A DNA stretch of 64,000 nt, taken from the NCBI GenBank assembly GCA_034336665.1, contig JAPFBE010000033.1, forward strand, positions 682,001 to 746,000. The letters run 5' to 3'. The stretch comes from Luscinia megarhynchos (Eukaryota; Chordata; Aves; Passeriformes; Turdidae). The stretch's first letter is position 1; every line of letters starts with the position of its first letter. Position numbers and translations under genes: made by a program. Positions 12,197 to 22,679 of this stretch are shown one piece after another. The notes under the pieces are model-generated. The model saw only the letters and a program-made list of their open reading frames with translations. It searched no databases and was not told the origin of the DNA.

Positions 12197-13206
12197 TTCC
12201 CACTACTGGAGAAATTCCGGGAACTCCTTGGACGTATATACACTGGGCATTTGTCAGTTTTGATTTCCCTAGGGATCCCCAGCAATGAAAACGCTTGCAC
12301 TAGGTGTTGTTTGGCATGCACAGCCCTTTCTCTTGTGTGGGCAGAGGCAGAGACTGCACCTGAATATGTGTCAATGCTTGCATGTACGTATTTGAGGCGA
12401 CCGAAACTGGGAATGTGTGTGATGCCTGTCTGCCACGCTTCACAGCTGCCGAGGCCCCGGGGGTTAAACCCCATACCCAGTAATGGCATGGTCTGGAGCT
12501 GGCAGCTGGGACAGGTGGCCACAACGACTCGAGCCTGACTCCGTGTTACCTGGAACTGACGGACCAGACCTGGAGCATTCTGGTGGTATTGCTGGTGGTT
12601 CAGTTTTGCCTGTTGGAAGATGTCAGGGAGGCATGCTTTCTCAGCTTGGGCTGCAAGGGAGTCTGCTTTGCGATTCCCTTCTGCGATTTCACTTGGCAAA
12701 TTGGTGTGTGACGGAACATGCATCACATAGAAAGGATGCTCTCTATGTGAAACTAAATAAATTAGTTTTGAAAGCAACCTGAAGAGATGCTCGTTCGTGA
12801 TGTCTTTGAGAACTGCCTGCTCCGCTCTGGACACTACCCCAGTAACATAAGCTGAGTCGGTTACCAAACTGATTGGCTCCGAGAACTTCTCAAAGTCTCT
12901 CACAACTGCAGCCACTTGAGCTACCTGGGGCGATCCCTCAACTAACTCAACATCAGCTTCCCAATGCTGAGTCTGAGTATTTCTCCAAGTCATCACCGAC
13001 TTGTGTGATGCCCCAGATGAATCCCTGAACACTGTGAGAGCTTTGAGTGGTCTCTGGCTCCTCGTCTCACGAGGAATGAGGTGGAATTCCTTATTAAATA
13101 ACTTGTGAGCCGGGGCGTGGACTGATATTTGTCCACTGTAGCTGTCCAGAGATAATTGGAGGCTGGCATTGCTCTGGAGCAAGTGCTCAAACATCTCTTT
13201 GGTCAA
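12148..13206 (-). pseudogene. pol: RNase H and integrase (N-terminal and core)
   Basis: The 352-codon frame begins in the thumb/connection and covers RNase H: VFRDSSGASHKS with the first Asp, an E in VVRDFEKF, and VTDSAYV. Integrase follows with an HHCC zinc-binding domain (LNHQQYHQ, then ATCPSC). In the core the first catalytic Asp is replaced: WQTGITH here against WQTDMTH in the related copy at 62.3-63.0 kb. The second Asp survives in IKTDK, but its usual partner Asn is changed. The enzyme would be inactive. The 3' end runs into frame-shifted sequence continued by the 11720-12196 frame. Confidence 0.85.
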
Positions 13207-13209
13207 CCT

Positions 13210-14458
13210 TTAAGGCGAGTTCCTTCCCTCCTCAGAAAGTTTTACCGGGAGGTAAATACATGCAAAGTGCCAACCAGCCAGCCCACGCAGTCTCATCCTT
13301 GCCTTCAGAATTAGCTGAGCCATCTGCTCTTGTGGCTGAGTGATGGTCTTGGATCTTTGATGGGAGAGGAAGACCCACTCTCTGATTAAGAGTGAATCTC
13401 TCTGCCCCTCGATCCACTGGAATATCAAACCGTGCACGTGTGGCAGCTTTCTTAAAACAATGAATTTGAAAGGCAACTCAGGCTGATAATGGTCAGCCTG
13501 CCTCTCTGGCAAAGCCTTCTGTACTTTTTCGATTGCAGCTTTTGCCTCTGCACTCAGTTCCCTGGGAGAAACCAGCGCTCTCTCCCCCTTCAATAAATTG
13601 AAGAGGGGGTCTAGGTCCTAATTGGTGAGGCCTAACCAAGGCCTAACACAGTTCAAAAACCCACACAAGGAATGGAGAACTGCTATGAATTTGGTATTAC
13701 AATTGTTTTCCAATTTCTCTGGGACTATGGTTCATGCAGTAATTTCCAAGCCCAGGTATGTCCAAGGTGGCATACATTCAACTTTGTCTTCCTGCAATTG
13801 AAATCCAGCAGAGGTTAAAACTTTAACTACTAGGTCAAGTGTGTGTTGGAGTATAGAGTCATCGGCGGCACACACAAGCACATCATCCATGTATTGTAAG
13901 ATGATGGCATCCCTTCTTTGCGTCCTCACAGGGGACAGCAGTGAGGCTACATACCACTGGCAGATGGAGGGACTGCACTTCGTTTTCTGTGGGAGTACTT
14001 TCCAGTGGTATCGCTTCATTGGGGCTTCTCAATCTATCTAAGGAACTGAGAAGGCAAACATTGGGGCATCCTCAGGGTGTAAGGGAATTTGGAAAAAACA
14101 ATCTTTGCTGTCTAGGACAGCCAATTGCCAATTTCGAGGAAGCATAGTTGGGGAAGGCATCATACGTTGGGGGGACCCCATGTCTTGAATCACTTAGTTA
14201 ATTTCTCGGGGGTCGTGTAGCAGTCGCCACTTGACTTTCCCTGGCTTCTTTATTACAAAGACCGGGGAATTCCAAGGTCTTGTTGTCTCTTCTATGTGTT
14301 TTTTTGCCAATTGCTCCTCCACTAGCTCCTCGAACGCCTTAAGCTTCTCTTTACTCAATGGCCACTGTGCTACCCATTTTGGGGTGTCATCCAGGCAGGT
14401 TAACTTGTGGGTAGGGCGCTCGACAGTGGCCGTCTCTAAAAATCCCAGGGATTCTTAG
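13210..14458 (-). pseudogene. pol: reverse transcriptase, several frames
   Basis: Pieces of RT lie in at least three frames. At 13732-14019 the palm motif YMDDVLVCA is intact, followed by AGFQLQEDKVECMPPW and YLGLEITA. At 13210-13593 the thumb/connection shows FQWIEGQRDS and LILKARMRLRGLAGW. The fingers region between 14040 and 14458 aligns with copy 2 (17584-17913) but is broken by stops. YMDD is the active-site box of most retroviruses. Confidence 0.8.
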
Positions 14459-14565
14459 GGATGATCATTCTAATTCCCCACTGGGACATGGTGTCTCTCC
14501 CCCATAGGGGACACTTGTAGTCTGTAACAGACAGACAGACACTGGCTAATTTTCCATGTGGCCCC

Positions 14566-15024
14566 TCAATTTGCATGATGCTTTTCTATATCTTTGCCAA
14601 TTTGATCCCTCCTACACCATTGGATTTTTCCAGCCACGGGTTGCAATTCCCAATGTGACAGCCACATCCTTTCGGGTATGATCGTCACATGTGCCCCTGT
14701 GTCAAGTACTCCTTCCACATGGAGATGGTCTGATCCATGGGTTAGGTTGCATGCCAAAGAGGGTTTTTCCTCACCCACTGTTTCCACACAGTAGACTTCA
14801 GGTGATTTTCCATCTACTGTGACCTGCACTGGAATGGGGATGGCCTGGACGAGGATTTGCCCCTCACCCAGGAAAAATGGTGGTTGAGGGCAGCGCACCA
14901 AGAGAATGAGGAAGGTTATTTTTTCCTTGATGGTCGTGGGAGCCACCTCAATCTCTAATGGTGTGTGTGCTGTGTCCCTACTAACAAAATACTCACTGTC
15001 CAGTTCCATGTGGTATATCGTCAT
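14566..15024 (-). pseudogene. pro: retroviral aspartic protease
   Basis: The 152-codon frame contains VEGVLDTGAHVTIIP, the DTG active site of a retropepsin monomer, at about residues 103-117. A flap/body segment around ELQPVAGKIQ follows. It sits between nucleocapsid and RT, as in class II elements with a separate pro frame. The DTG triad is kept here; the equivalent in copy 2 (17991-18305) has lost it. The frame ends early relative to RT, so processing function is not expected. Confidence 0.8.
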
Positions 15025-15180
15025 GTCCAGTAAGCTGTTTGACAGGTCTACTGTAATGACTGTTCAGTCAGTAGTTCTGAAATGAAAACCTTTGGTAGTC
15101 ATGAGCCTAAAACGGACACAAGGCTGCCAAACCTTGTCAATCAAACATTTAACATTTTTGTTTTCCTGCATCCCCACACC

Positions 15181-15657
15181 CTATATCCCTTCCTCCCCCT
15201 TTTTCATTAAGAGAGAGGCTTTAGCCGGTGTGGAGCCCGCTGTATTTATGTCCTTTCGCGTGATTGTCTTAATGGCAGGCACGCGCTCTAGACTCAAGTT
15301 TTTTTGCTTACTGATCTTCTTCTGTTTCTGGCTTTGTGGACAGTCTCTGGCGAAGTGTCCTGCCTTTTTGCACTGGAAACTGATGACCTGTTGGAGTTGC
15401 TGTGGTAACATTGGTTGCCTCCTTGCTCCTGGTGTCACAGCTGCAGTAGTCTTTGGGTGTACCTGTCCCGGATTTCTCTCTTGTGCACCGAACAGTTCTG
15501 CTTTTCTGGTGCAGGCCTCTGTCATCTGTGCAAGACTAGGTGGTGGTTTGAGGGGAAGGCTAAGAATAACCCTGCAACATGTTGCATTAGCATTCTTCTG
15601 AGCCATCTCCTTAACCAATTCTGCCTGTACTGCTGGGTCATTCACTTGCCTCTGCAC
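15181..15657 (-). pseudogene. gag: gag capsid C-terminus and nucleocapsid
   Basis: The 158-codon frame covers the end of capsid (LVKEMAQKNANATCCR, LKPPPSLAQM) and nucleocapsid. The zinc knuckle reads SFQCKKAGHFARDC: the first Cys of the CX2CX4HX4C box is Ser here, so metal binding would be impaired. A Lys-rich tail follows. The major homology region lies just upstream in a damaged frame (15660-15900). Copy 2 at 19582-20358 gives the same order and helps identify this fragment. Confidence 0.8.
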
Positions 15658-15659
15658 CT

Positions 15660-16200
15660 ATGTCCAGAGGCGATACACAACCTGCAAGAAATTTTCTGTG
15701 GCAAACTGTTTTATGTTAACATAACTGCCCTTGACTTCAACCGTTGGTGATTGGTTAAAAGCCTTTTCTGCAACATTGCAGATTTTATCAAAAACAGTCT
15801 TGGATAACACTCGGGTTTGTTTTTCAGGGCAGTGCCAATTCCCTTCAACATATGAATGTTCATAAGTAATGTCATTCCCATCACTATCTTGTGCATCATC
15901 AGAGCTTTACTGGAGCTCCTGTAGAAGCACTCTTAGAGATTTTGTCCAAATATTCTCCCATAAATCATGTTCTGAGGGGGTCAACAAATACTGGAAAAGG
16001 TCTTATATCATTTGGTAGCATCTCTTTTGAAGTAAAAAAGGCTCTCATCATGCCTTAAAAATTTCACTGCTTCCACTAAATTCTCTTTTTACTTCACAAA
16101 TTTCCTTTTTATTTTGATAGGACTAAGGCTGATACCTTCTCTTGCCATTTCTCCTACCAAGATAAATGACAGGAGCAGCTAAGGGTATGTTTTCCTCTTC
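15660..16200 (-). pseudogene. gag: gag capsid, heavily damaged
   Basis: The reverse strand aligns by position and scattered identity with the copy-2 capsid frame at 19900-20358, for example the acidic stretch translated from 15840-15900. It is broken by stops and frameshifts throughout, and no continuous frame above about 60 codons remains. Confidence 0.6.
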
Positions 16201-16305
16201 ATGGTTCTGACTCCCAGGAAATTTCCCCTGTTTTCCATTCCCCTGGGAGCCAGGAGGCATTCCACCCCTCACCCCCTGTGGTCCGGGAAGGGGCTGACTT
16301 CTCTC

Positions 16306-16602
16306 CTACCCACCCCCACTAGCACCGGAGGCTGCAGGGGGCCTACCCTCCTCCCCGCTCCCGTGGCAGCTCAGAGGGCGGGCCCCGTCTCCCCGGCCCC
16401 CATTCCGGTGGCAACCCTGGGGGAAGGCCTCTGAAACCGGAGCAGGGGACGGGGCGGGGTTACAGAGTGAAGTCATTTGGGGCGGGCACTTGGAGTAGGG
16501 TGGGGGCAGGGTGGTCAACCACAGGAATGGGTTGTGGGAGGGGAATGTGTTTGGGGTGGGGATGGGAGGGTAAAAGGGATTATGGGATGAAGAAGCTACC
16601 AT
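16306..16602 (-). pseudogene. gag: gag Pro-rich linker with PPPY late-domain motif
   Basis: The Pro/Ser/Gly-rich frame contains LPPPYSKCPP around residues 33-42. PPPY is the late-budding motif that recruits Nedd4-family ubiquitin ligases in retroviral Gag; that role is family knowledge. The matching place in copy 2 reads LPPPSAKCPP, so only copy 1 keeps the motif. The region is GC-rich, and three overlapping frames stay open because of its composition. Confidence 0.55.
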
Positions 16603-16779
16603 GTGGCCGCCACCGTATGGACCACCCGCCCCCCCACGTGGTCTGCCATGCGGCTGGTGCTCTAAGGGGAAGGAAAGTCAGTTTTAGAGCCTTCAGAACA
16701 GTGTTCTTGAGGGTGGGAGAGAAGGGTACAGGGAAGTTTCCTAGACAACCTGCTCAAAATTGTCAGAGCCAGGGTACGG

Positions 16780-17165
16780 GGGGGGGGGACTTGGAGGCCC
16801 ACAACAAATGCCAGCACTTCAGGTGCTGTGCTTCTCCTGGGATGGCCCGCGTGTCCCCTTCAGTTCAGGGGCAGAGGGATTTGGAGGAAGGAGAGGGGAA
16901 CTCAGGGGTTCTTCCATTGGCTGTCTGTTGTTTTCTGTCTGAAGCAATTGTTTGCGAATTTGTAAAAAAATTGGGAGAAACAGAGGGGCTGTGTCATCCC
17001 CATTTTCCACTTTTAATGTTAATACTTCTCCTATTTTATTCCAAAATAAAAACGAATTTATATCTTGCAAATTAAAATCTGAAACTTCAAAAGGCAGCCA
17101 GCAGACAAAGTGTTCTAATTGTTTTTAGAGACTACAACATCTCCAGCACTTAAAAATTTCCCTAA
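16780..17165 (-). pseudogene. gag: gag matrix, cut by the assembly gap
   Basis: The frame contains FLFWNKIGEVLTLKVENGD and LQIRKQLLQTE, matching the copy-2 matrix at 21575-21766 (PFWDKTGELLTLKLENGD). The homologous upstream part LREIFKCW reaches 17165 and stops at the N run, so the amino-terminus is not in the assembly. Confidence 0.65.
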
Positions 17166-17170
17166 GCTGG

Positions 17171-17270
17171 NNNNNNNNNNNNNNNNNNNNNNNNNNNNNN
17201 NNNNNNNNNNNNNNNNNNNNNNNNNNNNNNNNNNNNNNNNNNNNNNNNNNNNNNNNNNNNNNNNNNNNNN
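17171..17270. other. assembly gap (100 N)
   Basis: A run of exactly 100 N, a conventional placeholder for a gap of unknown size. It separates copy-1 matrix on the left from copy-2 reverse transcriptase on the right. The missing sequence could therefore be the 3' half of copy 2 plus the 5' end of copy 1, or the join could be a mis-assembly between two similar proviruses. Confidence 0.98.
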
Positions 17271-17276
17271 TCTGCA

Positions 17277-17913
17277 GAACAACAATATCCGCAGTGATCT
17301 CCAAGCCCAGGTACTTCCACGGTGGCATCCTTTCAACTTTGTCTTCCTGCAGTTGGAATCCAGCAGAGGTTAAAACTTTAACCACTAGGTCAAGTGTGTG
17401 TTGGAGTATAGAGTCATCGAGGGCACACTCAAGCACGTCATCCATGTAGTGTAAGATGGTGGCCTCCCTTTTTTGGGCACACACTGGGGACAGCAGTGAG
17501 GCCACATACCACTGGCAGATGGAAGGACTTCACTTCATTCCTTGTGGGAGTACTTTCCAGTGGTGCCGCTTCATTGAGGTTTCTCAGTTGATAGTAGGAA
17601 CTGAAAAGGCAAACATTGGGACATCCTCAGGGTTTAGGAGAATTTGGAAGAAACAGCCTTGATGTCCAGGACAGCCAATTGCCAATTTTTCGGGGAGCAT
17701 TGTTGGGGAAGGCATCCCGGGTTGGCGTGACCCCATGTCCTCAATTACTTTGTTTATTTCCCGGGGGTCATGGAGCAGTCGCCACTTGCCTTTCCTTGGC
17801 TTCTTTATTACAAAGACCAGGGAATTCCAAGGGCTTGTTGTCTCTTCTATGGGTCCTTCAGCTAATTGCTCCTCCACGAGCTCTTTGAGCCCCTTGAGCT
17901 TCTTCTTACTCAA
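17277..17913 (-). pseudogene. pol: reverse transcriptase, cut by the gap
   Basis: Two frames cover RT. 17584-17913 holds the fingers ([37 protein letters not shown]). 17277-17505 holds the palm with HYMDDVLECA, then AGFQLQEDKVERMPPW and YLGLEITAD. The YMDD box is kept, but a frameshift near 17560 separates the two parts. The 3' end is lost in the N run. Confidence 0.85.
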
Positions 17914-17990
17914 TGGCCACTGTGCTACACACTTTGGGGTGTCATTCAGCCGGGTTAACTTGTGGGTAGGGCGCTCTACATTGGTCGCAT

Positions 17991-18560
17991 CTAAAAATCC
18001 TGGGGGGTCTTAAGGATAACTAATTTGACTACCCACTGGGACATGGTGACTCTCCCCCACAGGGGGCCCTTATAGTCAGTGACAAGCAGACGAACACTGG
18101 CCAATTTTCCATCCGGCCCTTCAGTTCGTAAGATGGTTTTTGAGATCTTTGCCAATTTGGTGCCTCCTACACCTTGGATTTTTCCAGCCACGGGTTGCAA
18201 TTCCCAATGTGACGGCCACATCCTTTTGGGTATGATCGTCATATCTGCTCTCATTTCAAACACCTTTCCACATGGAGATGGTCTGATCCATGGGTTAGGT
18301 TGCATGCCATAGAGGGTTTGTCCTTCCCAACCACTTCTGCCCAGTAGACAGCAGGTGCTTTTTCATCTACTGAGACCTCTGTTGGAATGGGAATGGCCTG
18401 GGCAAGGATTTGCTCCTTGGCCACATAGAAGGTTGGCTGAGGTCAGCGCGGTAGGAGAATGAGGTGAGTTATATCTCCCTTGATGGTCATGGGAGCTACT
18501 TCAATCTACAGGGGTGTGTGTGCTGTGTCCCCAATAACAAAATACTCACTGTTCCGTTCT
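17991..18560 (-). pseudogene. pro: protease with lost active site
   Basis: The region aligns with the copy-1 protease (14566-15024), sharing MTIIPKRMWPSHWELQPVAGKIQ in its 17991-18305 frame. Where copy 1 has LDTGAHVT this copy reads FEMRADMT, so the catalytic Asp-Thr-Gly is gone. The upstream half (18306-18560) aligns at the DNA level but is broken by stops. Confidence 0.75.
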
Positions 18561-18628
18561 GAGTGGTTTAACATCACGTCCTGCGAGTTAATTGGCAGGT
18601 CCACTCCAATGATTGTCCAATCAGTAGA

Positions 18629-19383
18629 TGTGAGGTTACAACCTCCAGTGCTCTAGGCACCAACTTCGTCGGGTAATCTCTAAAAATCAAGCAGCTAATA
18701 TTGCTAAAAAGATTATTTATTGCAGAAGCGCATCAGTCTCCAAGGCACCATCACAGACATCAAAGTCCTTACTAAGTTTAGTTTAGAGTTCCAAGTTAAA
18801 GCAGAAGCTGTTCCTGAAGGTCCCGGTGGGCCGATTTGGGTGCAGCAGCTCCTATCTTCTTCTCGCGTGTTGACGGCTAGAAAAACAGTGGCAGCAAAGC
18901 AGAAAGGCAAGAAAGACAAAAGGCACTAACTCTCCCCAATACTAACTCTTATATAGGATTTTTCCAACAAGCTAAGATGCAAGCTCAGACCACCACTCCT
19001 TAACCTATTAGAATTCTAATTTCTTAGCATGCTAGGTTACGTATAAACTACGCATATGACCTATCTTGTTCTAAGAAATGTAAGCAATATTCTTACTATA
19101 GCTCTATTATGACTAAGTCCTATCTACAGCTGTGGTCCTGGAGCCTCTGGCTGAAGATATCAGTATGTTTCAACCTTCACTAGAACTCAAGCTACTACTG
19201 CGGAATCCAGACCTTTTACTTACTAAAAGCACTACAGCTCCTACAAAAACTTACTGACTTATTCTACTTTTTGTGTAAGTGGCTTAATATACTTCAATCC
19301 ATCCAAAGGCTTTAATTCCATCCCTGCACCTTGATTCCTCCTTGGGAGATTCAGAGAATCCCCTAACTCACTGACTCCAAAAA
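18629..19383 (-). mobile_element. LTR inserted between gag and pro of copy 2
   Basis: This LTR-like insert is absent from the same place in copy 1 (15035-15100), where flanking sequences join directly. It carries a TATA-like CCTATATAAGAG and an AATAAA signal in GCAATAAATAATC, both on the minus strand. GTAGA occurs on both sides (18624-18628 and 19384-19388), consistent with a 5-bp target duplication, though the right end reads CCAAAAA rather than a clean CA. The low-coordinate end includes TTGGTGCC-like sequence that may be a primer-binding stub. Confidence 0.7.
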
Positions 19384-19581
19384 GTAGACCTGAAATGAAA
19401 GCCTTTGGTAGTCACTAGCCTGAAACGGCCACAAGGCTGAAAAACTTTGTTGAGCTAACATTTGTCATTTTTACTTTCCTGCATCCCTACACCCTGTTTC
19501 CTTTCCTCCCCCTTTTTTATTAAGAGAGAGGCTTTCGCCAGTGTGGAGCCCGCTGTATTTATACAATGGCGCGCATTTATG

Positions 19582-20358
19582 TCAGTAGTGGGTAGGCGCT
19601 CTGGCCTCAGTTTTTTTGTTTGTCCTCTTCTGTTGCTGGCTTTGAAAACAGTCTCTGGCGAAGTGTCCTGGCTTTTTGCACTGGAACCAGATGACATGTT
19701 GCAGCTGCTCTGGTGACATCGGTTGCCTCCTTGCTCCTAGTGTTACAGCTGCAGCAGTCTTTGTGTGTGCCAGTCCCAGATTCCTCTCTTGTGCACTGAA
19801 CCATTCTGCTTTCCTGGCGCTGGCTTCTATCATCTGTGCTAGACTAGGTGGAGGCTTGAAAGGCAGGCTCAGTATAACTCTGCGGCAGGTATCATTGGCA
19901 TTCCTCTGAGCCATCTCCTTAATCAGTTCTGCCTGTATCACTGGGTCTTGCACTTGCCTTTCCACCTGCGCTCGAAGACGGTCCACAAACTGCAAGAAAT
20001 TTTCTGAGGCAAACTGTTTAACGTTAACATAACTACCCTTGACTTCAACCGTTGGTAACTGGTTAAAAGCCTTTTCTGCAACATTACAGATCTTATCCAA
20101 AACAGACTTGGACAACACTCGAGTTTGTTTCTTGGGGCTGTTCCAGTCCCCGGCTCCACATAAATGTTCATGGGTAACGTCATTCCCATCACTACCCTTT
20201 GCATCATCAGAGCTTTGCTGAAGCTCCTGTAGGAGTATCTTCAGAGATCTTTTCCACATGCTTTCCCACAGATCATACTCTGAGGGGATTAACAGACACT
20301 GGAAAAGATCCCAGAGATCAGCTGGTACTAACTCATTCGAATTAAAGGTGGGTCTCAT
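19582..20358 (-). pseudogene. gag: gag capsid and nucleocapsid
   Basis: This is the longest gag frame of the family (258 codons). Capsid runs from the start to about residue 190. A major-homology-like segment reads FASENFLQFVDRLRAQVE (about residues 123-140), followed by IKEMAQRNANDTCRRVIL. Nucleocapsid has one box, WFQCKKPGHFARDC. Its first Cys position is again changed (Trp), as in copy 1 (Ser), so the family may use an altered knuckle or have lost it before these copies formed. The upstream frame 20355-20585 overlaps by a few bases and continues capsid. Confidence 0.85.
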
Positions 20359-20585
20359 AATTCCTTTAAAAATTTCACTGCTTCTGTCAAACTCCTTTTG
20401 GATTTTGCAAATCTTCTTTTTATCTTGGTAGAATAAAGGCTGATAACTTCCCTTACCATTTCTCCTACCAATATAAATGACAGGAGTAGCTGAGGGAATG
20501 TCTTCCCTTTCCTGGTTCTGACCTCCAGGGGATCCTCCCGTGGTTCCACCCCCCCTTGGGAGCTGGGAGGCAAGCCCCTCCCCAC
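20355..20585 (-). pseudogene. gag: gag, upstream capsid part
   Basis: The 76-codon frame contains REVISLYSTKIKRRFAKSKR and SLTEAVKFLKEL, a basic helical stretch leading into the capsid frame at 20358. Position and copy-1 homology (16080-16200) place it in Gag. It is separated from the Pro-rich frame by frame changes. Confidence 0.6.
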
Positions 20586-20679
20586 CCTGCTGGGTCCTGG
20601 GAGGGTCTGGCTACCCTCCCTCTCTTGGGGTTCCGGGACAGGCTGGTCACCCTCCCCCTCACCAGGTCTGGAAGGCTGC

Positions 20680-21315
20680 TCAGTCCGTCCCCTCTGTGGG
20701 GACCGGGGAGGGGCTCACCCCCCTTCTTGGGAATTCTGAGGGGTATCCCTCCCTCCCCCCACCCAGTCTAGTGGGAACCAAAAGGCAAGCCACCTTCTTT
20801 CCTGCCTCCACTCCCGTGGGGACCAGGGGTTGTGACACTGCCTCCTCCACAGGAGCTGTGAGAGGGGACATCCCCACCCCCATCTGCACCGGTGCTGGAA
20901 CCCAGAGAGGGCCCCCCGCTCCCTGTTCCTGCGGCAGCTCAGAAGGTGGGGTCCTTCTCCCCCACCCCTGTTCCTGTGGCAGCCCGGAGGGCAGGCATGG
21001 GAAACCAGAGCAGGGGAGGGGGCGGAGCTGCTCGGGTGGGAGGGGCAACCGTGGGAACCAGGATTGCAACTCATGGGGGCGGGGTTGAAGGGTGATGTCA
21101 TGCAGGGTGGGCACTTGGCGGAGGGAGGCGGCAGGGCGGTCAAGGTGAAGGAAGGGTTGTGGGAGGGGAAAGGGTTGGGGGCAGGGAGGAGAGGGTAAAA
21201 GGGGTTGTGGGATGAAGAATGCAATCCGGGGGACTGGACACATGGCCGCTGCCATTGTAAACCCCCACCACGTGGCCCGCGACCCCCAGGGGCTTTGCCA
21301 TGTGGCCAGCACCAT
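20680..21315 (-). pseudogene. gag: gag Pro-rich linker
   Basis: Pro/Ser/Gly-rich sequence open in two minus-strand frames (20680-21315 and 20715-21224). The second frame aligns with the copy-1 linker: NPFYPLLPAPNPFPSHNP, then LPPPSAKCPP. The late-domain Tyr of PPPY is Ser here. CG-rich tandem similarity explains the multiple open frames, so length alone is not evidence of coding. Confidence 0.5.
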
Positions 21316-21574
21316 CTTGGATCTCAGTCACGTGGCCCCCTGCCCCCTCAGGCTCAGCCATGCAGCGGCCACCCTGAGGGGGGGAAGTCATTTTTAAAGC
21401 TACCAGAACACTGTTCTTCGGGGAAAACAGCAGGGATAGAGGGATACAGGGAAGACTCTCTGACAACCTGCGCAAAATTGTCAGAGGCAGGGTACCAGGG
21501 GGAGCATTTGGGGCCAGGGAGACTGCGGCTCTGCCGGGTACTCTGCATTTCTCGGGGTGACCCACATGCTTCCT

Positions 21575-21880
21575 CTAGTTCCGGGGCAGAGGGGAAATCG
21601 GGGGACTTTGCTGCGGCTGTCTCTTGAGCTCTGTCTTAAGTAATTGCTTGCGAATTTTTAAGAACAATAGGAGAAACAGAGGGACTGTCTCATCACCATT
21701 TTCCAATTTTAATGTTAATAGCTCTCCAGTTTTGTCCCAAAAGGGGATAGGGTCAACGTTTTGCATGGTAAAGTCCAGGAATTCAACAGATAACTAGCAG
21801 ACAAAGTGTTTCAATCGTTTCTTAGAAACTGTAACATCTCCACCACTCAAAATTTCCCTAAGTCGGGAAAATATTCTCGT
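21575..21880 (-). pseudogene. gag: gag matrix
   Basis: The frame shows PFWDKTGELLTLKLENGD and FLKIRKQLLKTELKRQ, the matrix segment shared with copy 1. The upstream part up to about 21880 reads LREILSGGD and is interrupted by a stop (HFVC followed by TAG). It lies just upstream of the Pro-rich linker, as expected for Gag. Confidence 0.65.
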
Positions 21881-22679
21881 TTGCTGAGCAGAAAGCTGCA
21901 CACCAATGATGTTTAAAAGCAATCTGCACTGCTAATCTACCTTCTTCTGCAGTAAAAACACAAACGCGTGCAATTTTCCTCTCCCCCCAGCACCGGGCTG
22001 GCAGGAAGAGACCACACAGCCGCCACACTGCGCCAATGAGTCTGCGTTACTGCAGCTCAGAGCGCCAATGGTCTGGTACAGCGCCGGCACCACCCGCGTT
22101 GCCGCAGCTCGAATAGGGCACTGCTTTAAAATGCAGGCCCGCATAATTGCGGCTTTGGCGCTGCGGCCGGCTCGGCGTGCCTCACGAGCCACTTTTCGCA
22201 GCTGCTCGCAGTACACCGCCAGTCTGGGCTGCCCGCGCTGCTCGGCCAGCGCTGCCGCGAGTGCCGCCTCGCCCGTGCCGTGCTGCCGCCTTTGACCGTA
22301 TGCACTCCCCCCGGCGCTGCTACACGTGGCACGCCACAGCCCAAGTGCTCCAGTCAGTCCCTTCTTCCGCTCTGCCGCAATGGTGGCTCGCGCTCAACAT
22401 CCTGTAACTGGGGGCTAATTCAGGGTCCTTGCTTGCTGCAAGGTTTACTCACCCCTTTCCTGGGGACTTCGGCCGTGCGGAAGTACTGCAAAAAAAGTCT
22501 TTGTCCAGAACTGACCTGCCTTGGGCTAGGCAGGCTGCCGGATCGTCCCTCTCAGCAGGTGCTGCGCAAAAAGCAGCTCCCTGCTGCCAGGATAGCTGAT
22601 CGGTCCAAAAGGCTTATAATCCAGTCACTGCGTGAGGTCTCAACCTTGTGGGAGGCCCTTCACTTTGGATGCCAGCTCT
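21881..22679 (-). other. 5' leader of provirus copy 2
   Basis: GC-rich sequence between LTR and matrix. Just inside the LTR a TGGCATCCAAAGTGAAGGGC segment on the minus strand (22658-22677) has the form and position of a primer-binding site beginning TGG. I could not assign the tRNA. Short Ala/Arg-rich frames here look compositional. Confidence 0.4.

Larger units (their letters stand above)
10763..17170 (-). mobile_element. class II (alpha/beta-like) provirus, copy 1, gag to env, no LTRs left
   Basis: Minus-strand order is matrix, Pro-rich region, capsid, nucleocapsid, protease, reverse transcriptase, RNase H, integrase, env. Every gene carries stops or frameshifts. The 5' end stops at the assembly gap inside matrix and the 3' end stops inside env, where an ERVL LTR follows. 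The same family recurs at 17271-23025 and, with a better preserved env, at 59778-64000. The Env is alpharetrovirus-like. Confidence 0.85.

Noticed and set aside
20540..21088. 182-codon plus-strand Gly/Pro/Ser-rich ORF
   Set aside because: Antisense of the gag Pro-rich linker; GC-rich repeats keep it open.
22658..22677. Assignment of the primer-binding tRNA for the class II and ERVL proviruses
   Set aside because: The TGG-starting sites are in the right place, but I could not match them securely to a tRNA 3' end from memory.
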